Shown in pieces: positions 9,077 to 16,133 of a stretch of DNA of 64,000 nucleotides. The notes beneath the pieces are model-generated. The model was given only the letters and a program-made list of their open reading frames with translations. It was not told where the DNA came from and did no database searches. A program made the translations under genes and the position numbers. The DNA is from Bacteroidales bacterium (GTDB taxonomy: Bacteria; Bacteroidota; Bacteroidia; Bacteroidales; Tenuifilaceae). The stretch is taken from contig JABFRB010000014.1 of assembly GCA_013141385.1 (NCBI GenBank), positions 186,001 to 250,000 of the forward strand, given 5' to 3'. Position 1 is the first letter of the stretch, and the number at the start of each line of letters is the position of its first letter.

Positions 9077-9307
9077 ATACCATTATTTACTCCTTACATA
9101 ATCTTTATTACTCCGTAGATAATTTTTATTATTCTGTAAATATCCTTATTTATACCGTAGATAACTTTACTTACTCTGTTAATATCCTTTATTACTCCAT
9201 AAATAACCTTTATTACTCAGCAGATATCTTTATTTACTTCGTAGATAATTCTACTTACTCCGTAAATAACCTTACTTATCCCTTACATACCTTTTATATG
9301 CTCTTTT
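9077..9307. repeat. Array of ~11 degenerate 21-bp tandem repeats
   Basis: Eleven successive 21-bp units start at 9077, 9098, 9119, 9140, 9161, 9182, 9203, 9224, 9245, 9266 and 9287. The consensus is close to ATAACCTTTATTACTCCGTAG, and the last unit is degenerate. There are no spacers, so it is not a CRISPR array. Twenty-one bases is two helical turns, which would put each copy on the same DNA face. It ends 72 bp before the HTH gene at 9379, which makes an iteron-like protein-binding array possible. Confidence 0.75.
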
Positions 9308-9378
9308 ATAACATGAAGTATATTTAATATACTATTATATGTATATTTACACCTAAACCAAAGTAAATAGTAACCTAA

Positions 9379-9717
9379 ATGGAAAGTATAGAAGTAATCC
9401 CCATGATTCGTAGGGAGATGAAGCGCAAAAATCACACCTTTGCCAGCATTGCCCGCAGCCTTAACATTAAACCCCCATCGGTATTGTTAATGTTCAGGCG
9501 GCCTAGCCTACAAGTATCAAAGCTAATCCAAATTTCGAAAACACTTGAGTACAACTTCTTTCGTGAAATTGCCGATAAGCTGCCCTACGCAGAGCCTGCC
9601 AATTCAGGAGCAAAGGCAATGGAGAAAGAGAGGGATGAGCTAACCAACCGGGTTAAAGCGCTGGAAATGGAGGTGGCTATTCTTCGGCAAACCATACGCG
9701 ATATGTCAAGCCATTAG
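9379..9717 (+). CDS. Small HTH DNA-binding protein with coiled-coil tail
   Basis: 112 aa. The N-terminal half (about residues 8-60) reads as a lambda-repressor-like helix-turn-helix: TFASIARSLNIKPPSVLLMF supplies the two helices. The C-terminal part, from about residue 75, is a short coiled coil (ERDELTNRVKALEMEVAILR) suited to dimerisation. No enzymatic motif or membrane segment is present. The gene is isolated, preceded by the 21-bp repeat array and followed by a repeat-rich non-coding stretch. It may act on those repeats, which is inference. It is probably a transcriptional regulator; the target is unknown. Confidence 0.75.
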   Translation: MESIEVIPMIRREMKRKNHTFASIARSLNIKPPSVLLMFRRPSLQVSKLIQISKTLEYNFFREIADKLPYAEPANSGAKAMEKERDELTNRVKALEMEVAILRQTIRDMSSH

Positions 9718-10436
9718 GCAAGACCAAAGACCATAGCTAAAGGTAGTATAATGTTAAAAAGCTCATTCCTCACTTAATTATTGAGTATTACTTTGAGTAT
9801 TTTGTGACTTCTTTGTGTTTTTCGTGGAATAGCTTTTACACAAAGGTTTTCAAAGTATAATGTTAGAAAATTCATTTCCACTTAATGGTTGGGTACTACT
9901 TTGTGGTTTTTTGTGACTTCTTTGTGTTTTTCGTGGAACAGCTATTACACTAAAGACACAAAGTATTACACAAAGTTGCACAAAGGTTTTCTTCTAACTC
10001 CTCAAAAAAAGAATAATTTTATCGGGATTATACCCAGAAACTATCTTATTAGCTATTTCCGATATTTTTTCTTTCCAATCATTTGATTCTTTTGATAATG
10101 CACAAATTCTTTGGGTGTGTTTGATAGTATATGTTTTTAGTTAGAGTATCCTTTTCTACGACAACTAATGGTTAATCCAATAACCATTAATACTACTAAA
10201 AATAGAACTGTGAGGTTTTCCATAATTAATTGGTTTTATGTTGTTTCAAAAGCATTGTCGTCAATAACTATAAGCAATATCATGTCTACGAATGATCCTC
10301 TACTCACGTAAAACAAAATTTAGTGGGGAAAACGGCACTTATTAACCATTTAAACCGCCATTACATACTACTTTTGTTGTGTTCAGTACTATTTCTATTT
10401 CAAATATCCTATAACAAACCAAGTTTTTTTGAAGTT
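9718..10436. other. Non-coding stretch with a tandem duplication
   Basis: About 720 bases with no credible gene. The first part is two copies of a ~105-bp segment (9746-9990). The rest is AT-rich with scattered stops in all frames. The frame at 9889-10086 is an artefact of the duplication. Confidence 0.65.
9746..9990 (+). repeat. Tandem duplication of a ~105-bp CTTTGTG-rich segment
   Basis: Copy one is 9746-9850 and copy two starts at 9855; both begin GTATAATGTTA. Both contain the block TGACTTCTTTGTGTTTTTCG followed by TGGAA, and the matching CACAAAG words follow. The complementary CTTTGTG and CACAAAG words allow hairpins. The word set resembles dispersed intergenic repeats of Bacteroidota; a related set sits before carB at 46720-46800. 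Confidence 0.6.
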
Positions 10437-11381
10437 TTATTTAGTTTTTATTTCAACCCCTGAATAATCAATTCCTTTATAATTGCCAATTATTGGGAAA
10501 CTCATGGATTGGCCATCTGTTGTACTAATTACCATATCCCCTTTGACTTCTAGCGAGGGAAGTTCACCTTGCCTAGTTAGAGCCGTCAAACTTATTGATT
10601 CTTTAGGATTTAGAACTCCGGAGTTATCCCAAGACAGTATTTTTGTACTTTTAGTTGTCCTCTGATAAAATTGTGTTGCACTGACCTTCCATCCAAACTT
10701 AGATTCAATCTCTACAACCTCTGGAATTCCTCCTTTAACAGAATATTCACCCCAAACTTCAACACCAACTGTTGTACCCCATGTGTGTTCTATATCTTTT
10801 GCTACAGATTTGGCAAAATGCCAATTTATTGGTACTTCCGAATCATTTATAAGTTCATACTTATCTAATGAAACAGGTGCGATACCAAGCGTATCAAAAA
10901 TTAGGCTCGGATATATTACGTTTATCAACTCCATCTTACTGATTGGTTTTATGAATCTGAAGCCACACTGATCTATGTCAGATCCACAGGTACCCTCTAT
11001 TCCAACCCAAAGACCAGATCCAGTATTTATAGTAAACTCATCCTTGCCATCACAATGACCAGTATCGAATTTCTTACCATTTGTTGTCTCAAAATAGATC
11101 TTCCCAAAACGTTTTCCATTCCCATTCCCCCATAAAGAAAGTTTCTTGATAAACTCCTTTTCCTCAAAAGTAAATTCATAATCTAGATTTCCTTCTGATA
11201 CTCCAAATTTTTGTATAGTTTCATCAGTAAATACAACCTCAATCGACTTAATCATACGGTGCTTATCAAAAGTACCTTTCCAAATCCTTATTGTTTTTAC
11301 AAGAGATAACTGTTTACCACTTGCACTGAACGGAGACCCACCGTGACCACCAATTAACAATACTTCTTCATAAATAGACAT
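10437..11381 (-). CDS. Jacalin lectin-aerolysin fusion (natterin/Dln1-like pore-former)
   Basis: 314 aa. Residues 1 to about 148 form a jacalin-type beta-prism: GGHGGSPFSASG near the N-terminus, KLSLWGNGNG, and the sugar-loop-like GSDIDQCGF at 133-141. Residues from about 155 on match an aerolysin-type insertion/oligomerisation module: YPSLIFDTLG, GGIPEVVEIESKFGWKV and the closing SFPIIGNYKGIDYSG. From memory, zebrafish Dln1 and other vertebrate natterin-like proteins have the same order, length (~315 aa) and motifs, including a GQDVDALGF-type loop. There is no signal peptide or type IX sorting domain, so export or release by lysis is unexplained. A strong Shine-Dalgarno sequence precedes it, which is unusual here. 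It probably binds glycans and forms membrane pores; its target is unknown. Confidence 0.82.
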   Translation of the reverse strand: MSIYEEVLLIGGHGGSPFSASGKQLSLVKTIRIWKGTFDKHRMIKSIEVVFTDETIQKFGVSEGNLDYEFTFEEKEFIKKLSLWGNGNGKRFGKIYFETTNGKKFDTGHCDGKDEFTINTGSGLWVGIEGTCGSDIDQCGFRFIKPISKMELINVIYPSLIFDTLGIAPVSLDKYELINDSEVPINWHFAKSVAKDIEHTWGTTVGVEVWGEYSVKGGIPEVVEIESKFGWKVSATQFYQRTTKSTKILSWDNSGVLNPKESISLTALTRQGELPSLEVKGDMVISTTDGQSMSFPIIGNYKGIDYSGVEIKTK

Positions 11382-11385
11382 AATT

Positions 11386-11393
11386 ACCTCCTT
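11386..11393 (-). promoter_or_regulatory. Strong Shine-Dalgarno before the natterin-like gene
   Basis: Reading the minus strand, AAGGAGGT ends 4 nt before the ATG at 11381. Other genes in the window start without such a sequence, as is normal in Bacteroidota. It fixes the start codon and hints at an origin outside the phylum or unusually high translation. Confidence 0.7.
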
Positions 11394-11793
11394 TTTTATT
11401 TAAAGTCCATATTTTCATTTTTAAAAATCATTATTTGTTGTATTTAAGTTGCATTCCACGTGTCAATAATGTCGAGTACAACAACTCGAAAAATGCAATC
11501 AGCTGTATTATTTCGCAAAACCTGAACATTGAAAACCGTTAACTACTTTAATTGTTTCCAGTTCTAAACTCACCATCCCCAAATTTAAAACACCCTTTTG
11601 TTCATAAAAACAGGAAACAAGTTAAGCCATTTTATCTTAACACTCAACATTAAATGATAAAAAACAACAATTTAATTTAATGAATTTCATGCTGATGTAC
11701 AGGTTAAAACTACTCAATCATTATTATCAGCCTTGCTAAACCTCAACCGCCCTTATCGCTTTCTTTCAATTCCATAATTCCAATTTTTCATTG

Positions 11794-11801
11794 TAAGTTT
11801 G
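11794..11801 (+). promoter_or_regulatory. Candidate mtaB -7 promoter element
   Basis: TAAGTTTG matches TAnnTTTG and lies 19 nt before the mtaB ATG. No clear -33 TTTG is visible at the expected spacing, so support is moderate. Confidence 0.4.
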
Positions 11802-11820
11802 CATAATTTTAAATTCAAGA

Positions 11821-13122
11821 ATGGAATCCGCTAAAAGGAGAGTTGCATTTTACACCCTTGGCTGTAAGCTAAATTTTTCCGAAACCTCAACCATTGCCCG
11901 TCAATTCGAATCAATGGGTTTTGAGCGTGTTTCGCCCGATACCTCAGCAGATATCTACGTAATTAATACATGCTCCGTAACCGAGCAGGCCGATAAGAAG
12001 TGCCGTCAGGCAATTCGGAAGTTTATCACAAAATCGCCCAATGCATTTATCGCCGTTGTGGGTTGCTACGCTCAGCTCAAACCCGATGAAATCGCAAAGC
12101 TCGATGGAGTAGATTTAGTGCTGGGTTCATCCGAAAAATTTAATGTTCCACTATATATTGAGCCCAATACAAAAAAGGCCTCCGCAAAGGTTTATAATTG
12201 CGATATCGAGGTGCTGCACGATTTCTTCCCAGCCTACTCATCAAACGACCGTACCCGCTCATTCCTTAAAGTACAGGATGGGTGCGACTACCATTGCAGC
12301 TACTGCACAATTCCATTGGCACGAGGAGAAAGCAGAAATATGCCAATTGCAAAAATCGTTGAGCAGGCAAAGGAAATCTCTTCAAAAGAAATAAAAGAGG
12401 TAATTCTAACAGGCGTGAATACTGGCGATTTTGGAAAATCAACGGGTGAATCATTATTTAACCTAATTGGGGAACTCGAAAAGGTTGATGGGATTGAAAG
12501 GTACAGAATATCATCCATTGAGCCGAATCTGATAACCGATGAGATTATCGAATTTGTTTCCAAATCGAAAAAGTTCCTCCCCCACTTCCATATCCCATTG
12601 CAATCCGGATCTAATCAAATCCTAGGTTTGATGCATCGACGCTATAAGCGTGAACTCTTTGCCGAACGATTAACCAAAATCAGATCTCTAATCCCTAACG
12701 TTTTTATTGGGGTTGATGTGATTGTTGGCTTTCCTGGCGAAACTGATGATTGTTTTAACGATTCGTACACTTTCATCGAATCGCAAAACCCATCGTTCCT
12801 GCATATATTCCCCTACTCTGAGCGTCCCAATACTCCTGCCATTGACTTTAGCAATAAGGTAAAATCAATAGATATTAAGCATCGGATGGGTTTGCTAAAT
12901 GAACTATCGGAAAAACTTCATCGCCAATTCTATTTAGAGAATATTGGAAAAACTCAAGCAGTACTTTTCGAATCCACCCGTAAAGGGGGCATGATGTTTG
13001 GGTTTACACAAAACTATATAAAAGTTGAAACATCATTTGATAAACTGTTAGTTGGTAAAATTGTTGATGTTAAGATGGTTGGAATTAATTCTGATGGGAA
13101 TATGGAGGTGGAAATATTGTAA
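11821..13122 (+). CDS. mtaB: tRNA t6A37 methylthiotransferase MtaB
   Basis: 433 aa. Three domains are readable: an N-terminal MTTase domain with cysteines in YTLGCKLNFSE, INTCSVTEQ and VGCYAQLKP (auxiliary 4Fe-4S cluster); a radical SAM core with the CxxxCxxC cluster in CDYHCSYCTIPLARG; and a C-terminal TRAM-like RNA-binding segment. It converts t6A at position 37 of ANN-decoding tRNAs to ms2t6A. The CKLNFSE N-terminus and ARG after the cluster favour MtaB over MiaB or RimO. It is a single gene, with a candidate promoter 19 nt before the ATG and a large palindrome behind it. Confidence 0.92.
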   Translation: MESAKRRVAFYTLGCKLNFSETSTIARQFESMGFERVSPDTSADIYVINTCSVTEQADKKCRQAIRKFITKSPNAFIAVVGCYAQLKPDEIAKLDGVDLVLGSSEKFNVPLYIEPNTKKASAKVYNCDIEVLHDFFPAYSSNDRTRSFLKVQDGCDYHCSYCTIPLARGESRNMPIAKIVEQAKEISSKEIKEVILTGVNTGDFGKSTGESLFNLIGELEKVDGIERYRISSIEPNLITDEIIEFVSKSKKFLPHFHIPLQSGSNQILGLMHRRYKRELFAERLTKIRSLIPNVFIGVDVIVGFPGETDDCFNDSYTFIESQNPSFLHIFPYSERPNTPAIDFSNKVKSIDIKHRMGLLNELSEKLHRQFYLENIGKTQAVLFESTRKGGMMFGFTQNYIKVETSFDKLLVGKIVDVKMVGINSDGNMEVEIL

Positions 13123-13175
13123 GTAATGTTTTGATAAATAATTAACCAATATTGTTGGTTATGATTAAAACGGAA

Positions 13176-13247
13176 GATTTAAGAACAAGGATTAACGATT
13201 TTTGATTTCAGAAGTTTTACTAAATCGTTAATCCTTGTTCGTAAATC
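13176..13247. repeat. Perfect 19-bp palindrome (26 bp with one mismatch)
   Basis: Arms 13183-13201 and 13222-13240 are perfect complements (GAACAAGGATTAACGATTT on the left). One mismatch further out, GATTTA pairs with TAAATC, giving 26-base arms around a 20-nt loop. It lies between mtaB and the inositol-phosphatase gene. Without a T-run it looks more like a dispersed REP-type unit than a simple terminator, though it could stop or protect the mtaB transcript. Confidence 0.7.
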
Positions 13248-13295
13248 AATTCTTTAAAAATTAAATAGCAATTAGATTGAATTAAAAATACTAAC

Positions 13296-14090
13296 ATGAA
13301 CCTTGAAAAGATTTGCGAACAGGTAGTAGTAATTTCAGAAAGTACAGGGCTTTTCATCAAAGATGAGCTAAAAACTTTTTCGCAGAAAAATATTGAAATA
13401 AAAGGGAATCACGACTTTGTATCATACGTTGATAAAACAGCCGAAAATCAAATAGTATCTAGCCTATCGAAAATACTCCCCAATTCAGGATTTATTGCAG
13501 AGGAGGGCACAGGAAAGCCTTCTACTGATGGGTTAAACTGGGTTATAGACCCACTCGATGGAACAACCAACTATATTCATGGATTATCACCTTTTGCGAT
13601 AAGCATTGCTCTTATGCAGGGAGATGAGGTGATACTTGGAGTAGTTCATGAAATCAGCCTAAAAGAATCATTCTGGGCATACCAAGGAAGTAAAGCCTAC
13701 TTAAACGGCAATCCCATTCATGTTTCGAATGTTGATACTATAAGCGGCTCACTAATTTCAACAGGATTTCCTTATTATGATTACAGCAGAATCGCTCCAT
13801 TTTTCAAAACAATGGAGTATCTTATGCGTAATTCGCATGGTATTCGCCGATTAGGCTCAGCCGCTACCGATCTTGCCTACGTTGCATGTGGAAGGTTTGA
13901 GGCTTTTTACGAGTACAGCCTTCAACCATGGGATGTTGCGGCTGGAACTTTAATTGTTCAGCAAGCAGGTGGAAGGGTGAGTGATTTTTCTGGCAAAAAA
14001 AATTATATTTTTGGGAAAGAAATTATTGCCACAAATTCTTGCGTTTATAATGAATTTCAAGGAGTTGTTGGAAATTATATGATTAAGTAA
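13296..14090 (+). CDS. suhB: Inositol monophosphatase family protein
   Basis: 264 aa. The metal-dependent phosphatase fold is shown by EEGTG (first metal ligands), WVIDPLDGTTNYIHG (the family signature with two catalytic Asp) and WDVAAGTLIVQQAGG near the C-terminus. Members dephosphorylate inositol-1-phosphate or related sugar phosphates; CysQ-type activity cannot be excluded. It begins a tight run: the acyltransferase gene starts 8 nt after its stop and the glycosyltransferase follows 3 nt after that. This context suggests a role in lipid head-group or envelope glycan synthesis. Confidence 0.88.
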   Translation: MNLEKICEQVVVISESTGLFIKDELKTFSQKNIEIKGNHDFVSYVDKTAENQIVSSLSKILPNSGFIAEEGTGKPSTDGLNWVIDPLDGTTNYIHGLSPFAISIALMQGDEVILGVVHEISLKESFWAYQGSKAYLNGNPIHVSNVDTISGSLISTGFPYYDYSRIAPFFKTMEYLMRNSHGIRRLGSAATDLAYVACGRFEAFYEYSLQPWDVAAGTLIVQQAGGRVSDFSGKKNYIFGKEIIATNSCVYNEFQGVVGNYMIK

Positions 14091-14098
14091 TTCGACAA

Positions 14099-14992
14099 AT
14101 GGGAAAAATAGCTTTTTATCTCTTTTTTATTATTACCCGAATAATGACTCTTTTGCCATTAAAGGGAATGTTTGTTATTTCTGACATTGCTCGTTTATTC
14201 ATATACCATATATTTAGGTATCGGGTTAAAACGGTTAGAACCAACCTAAGAAACTCCTTCCCAGAGAAATCATCGAAGGAACTTAAAAGAATTGAAAAAG
14301 CCTTTTACAAACACCTCTGTGATTTGTTTATTGAAACTATTTATATCCTACATGCAAATAAAAAGGATTTTATTAAAATGTGTAAATTCAATAACATTGA
14401 ACTTTTTTACGATTTTTACGATAAGGGCAAAAGTGTTATTGTAGCCACAGGACACTATTCAAATTGGGAATTACTCGGTTTATTCGCCTATCATAATAAG
14501 CATTTTACAATAGGTATTTATAAACCTATGAAAAACAAATATTTCGAAAAATTTCTAAATAGTTCCCGTGAGAGGTTTGGTGCAGCCTCTGTTCCAATGC
14601 AGGATACCCTTCGTGCGGCAATTAAATGCACAAACGAAAAGCGATTGTTTTTTCTAGGGTTGGTTTGCGACCAGACCCCAAGCGATATTCACTACTGGAC
14701 AACCTTCCTAAATCAGGACACTCCTGTATTTCTTGGGGTAGAAAAGATATCACGCAAACTCAATCAACCTGTTATTTTCTGTAGCATGAGAAAAGTAGCA
14801 AGAGGGAGATACGAGGTTGAACTTGAAACCCTTTGCGCAGAACCATTGCAAACCAAACCCTACGAGATAACCGAAATGCATGTTCATGCCCTAGAAAAGT
14901 TGATCTATGAGGCTCCCGAATATTGGCTCTGGTCACATCGCAGATGGAAACACCGAAAACCTGCCGATTACAAACATGAACAAACAGTTTAA
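14099..14992 (+). CDS. Lipid A-type lysophospholipid acyltransferase (LpxL/HtrB-like)
   Basis: 297 aa. The LpxL/MsbB family is recognised from the N-terminal hydrophobic anchor, the HX4(D/E) catalytic motif in GHYSNWELLG, the DQTPSD segment and the WLWSHRRWK signature near the C-terminus. It would transfer a secondary acyl chain to a lipid A precursor on the inner face of the inner membrane; some Bacteroidota relatives acylate other lipids. It is co-transcribed with the phosphatase before it and the glycosyltransferase after it. Confidence 0.88.
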   Translation: MGKIAFYLFFIITRIMTLLPLKGMFVISDIARLFIYHIFRYRVKTVRTNLRNSFPEKSSKELKRIEKAFYKHLCDLFIETIYILHANKKDFIKMCKFNNIELFYDFYDKGKSVIVATGHYSNWELLGLFAYHNKHFTIGIYKPMKNKYFEKFLNSSRERFGAASVPMQDTLRAAIKCTNEKRLFFLGLVCDQTPSDIHYWTTFLNQDTPVFLGVEKISRKLNQPVIFCSMRKVARGRYEVELETLCAEPLQTKPYEITEMHVHALEKLIYEAPEYWLWSHRRWKHRKPADYKHEQTV

Positions 14993-14995
14993 CGG

Positions 14996-16030
14996 ATGCA
15001 AAAAGCTGCAGTAGTAATACTAAACTGGAATGGTGAGAAATTTGTAAAGAAATTTTTACCCGGAGTTGTTACCAATACAATTACCCCTAATATTGATATT
15101 GTAGTTGCCGATAATGGTTCAACGGATGAATCGATATCATATATTGAAAGCGATCACCCTAACGTTAAGATTATTAGGCTAGATAAAAATTATGGTTTTG
15201 CATCGGGGTATAATTTAGCCCTTAAACAAATTGAAGCAGAGTACTACGTTCTTCTTAACTCCGATGTTGATGTGCCCCAAGGATGGTTGAATCCACTGAT
15301 TCAATTCATGGATAAAAATCCACAGGCAGCAGCCTGTATGCCAAAAATCCTCGATTACAACAATCCTTCTCACTTTGAATACGCTGGTGCTGCGGGAGGT
15401 TTTATCGATTATCTTGGATACCCCTTTTGCCGAGGTAGAATATTATCATGTATTGAAGAGGATAAAGGCCAATATGATAATCCCCTGGAGATTTTCTGGG
15501 CAAGTGGTGCTTGCTTGTTCATCCGATCAAAAGCATACTGGGAAGCCAATGGGCTTGATGATGATTTCTTTGCGCACATGGAGGAGATTGATCTTTGTTG
15601 GAGATTAACAAACTCTGGTTATTCTATTTGGTGCATACCCAATTCCAAGGTTTATCATGTTGGTGGGGGTACATTACCAAATAATAATCCAAGAAAACTT
15701 TACTACAATTATAGGAACAGTCTATTTATGCTATATAAAAACCTCCCTAAAAGCAAACTGTTCTCAACAATACTAATAAGGTTGATTTTAGATGGATTAT
15801 CAGCAGTCGCCTATCTTATAAATGGCAAATTCAGCTTTTTTAAAGCGGTATTTTCAGCTCATTGTGATTATTGGAAAAGCATTGGAATCCTTAGAAATAA
15901 AAGAAATATTACAAACTTGAATAGAGTCCGTAATGGCAGTAAAATCCTACACAAATCCGTGCTACTAAACTTTTTCTTACTCAAAAAGAAAACCTTTAAC
16001 TCGTATTCCTCGTTAGATATTAAACTGTAA
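14996..16030 (+). CDS. Family 2 glycosyltransferase
   Basis: 344 aa. The GT-A fold is shown by AVVILNWNGEKF at the N-terminus, VVADNGSTDESI (UDP/dTDP-sugar binding), the DVDVP acidic motif in place of a classic DxD, and EEIDLCWRL (catalytic-base region). This pattern fits the rhamnosyltransferase-like subgroup. The C-terminus is basic with hydrophobic stretches that may peripherally anchor it. It starts 3 nt after the acyltransferase stop, so it shares that operon. The acceptor is unknown; an envelope glycan or glycolipid is likely. Confidence 0.88.
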   Translation: MQKAAVVILNWNGEKFVKKFLPGVVTNTITPNIDIVVADNGSTDESISYIESDHPNVKIIRLDKNYGFASGYNLALKQIEAEYYVLLNSDVDVPQGWLNPLIQFMDKNPQAAACMPKILDYNNPSHFEYAGAAGGFIDYLGYPFCRGRILSCIEEDKGQYDNPLEIFWASGACLFIRSKAYWEANGLDDDFFAHMEEIDLCWRLTNSGYSIWCIPNSKVYHVGGGTLPNNNPRKLYYNYRNSLFMLYKNLPKSKLFSTILIRLILDGLSAVAYLINGKFSFFKAVFSAHCDYWKSIGILRNKRNITNLNRVRNGSKILHKSVLLNFFLLKKKTFNSYSSLDIKL

Positions 16031-16133
16031 CCTCTGAATTGAACTCTATTCAAAATGGTTTATTTGTAAATTAAATTCTTAATTTTGCCCCTTGTTTTGT
16101 GTGGATTCGAATCGCTAATTTTATTTCTTCAGA

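Larger units (their letters stand above)
8409..9378. other. Non-coding accessory stretch, repeat-rich
   Basis: About 970 bases without a convincing gene. It holds a nested palindrome (8516-8630), two diverged copies of a roughly 53-bp segment (8648-8701 and 8941-8992), a 17-bp palindrome (8708-8724) and a block of 21-bp tandem repeats (9077-9307). Short frames here, such as 8906-9118, run into the repeats and resemble no protein family. Confidence 0.7.
11382..11820. other. Divergent intergenic region, natterin-like/mtaB
   Basis: About 440 bases holding the ribosome-binding site of the natterin-like gene at one end and a candidate mtaB promoter at the other. The rest is AT-rich with no gene, repeat or strong hairpin that I can support. 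Confidence 0.6.

Noticed and set aside
8906-9118. 70-aa plus-strand ORF in the repeat island
   Set aside because: It crosses a decayed repeat copy into the 21-bp array and has no family-like features.
9077-9307. CRISPR-like array
   Set aside because: The 21-bp units are directly adjacent without spacers, and no cas genes are in the window.
9889-10086. 65-aa ORF
   Set aside because: It arises from the tandem CTTTGTG-rich duplication and is rich in Phe and Tyr from T-runs.
10483-10971. Three short plus-strand ORFs (60-65 aa)
   Set aside because: All lie antisense within the natterin-like gene, whose own frame is clearly coding.
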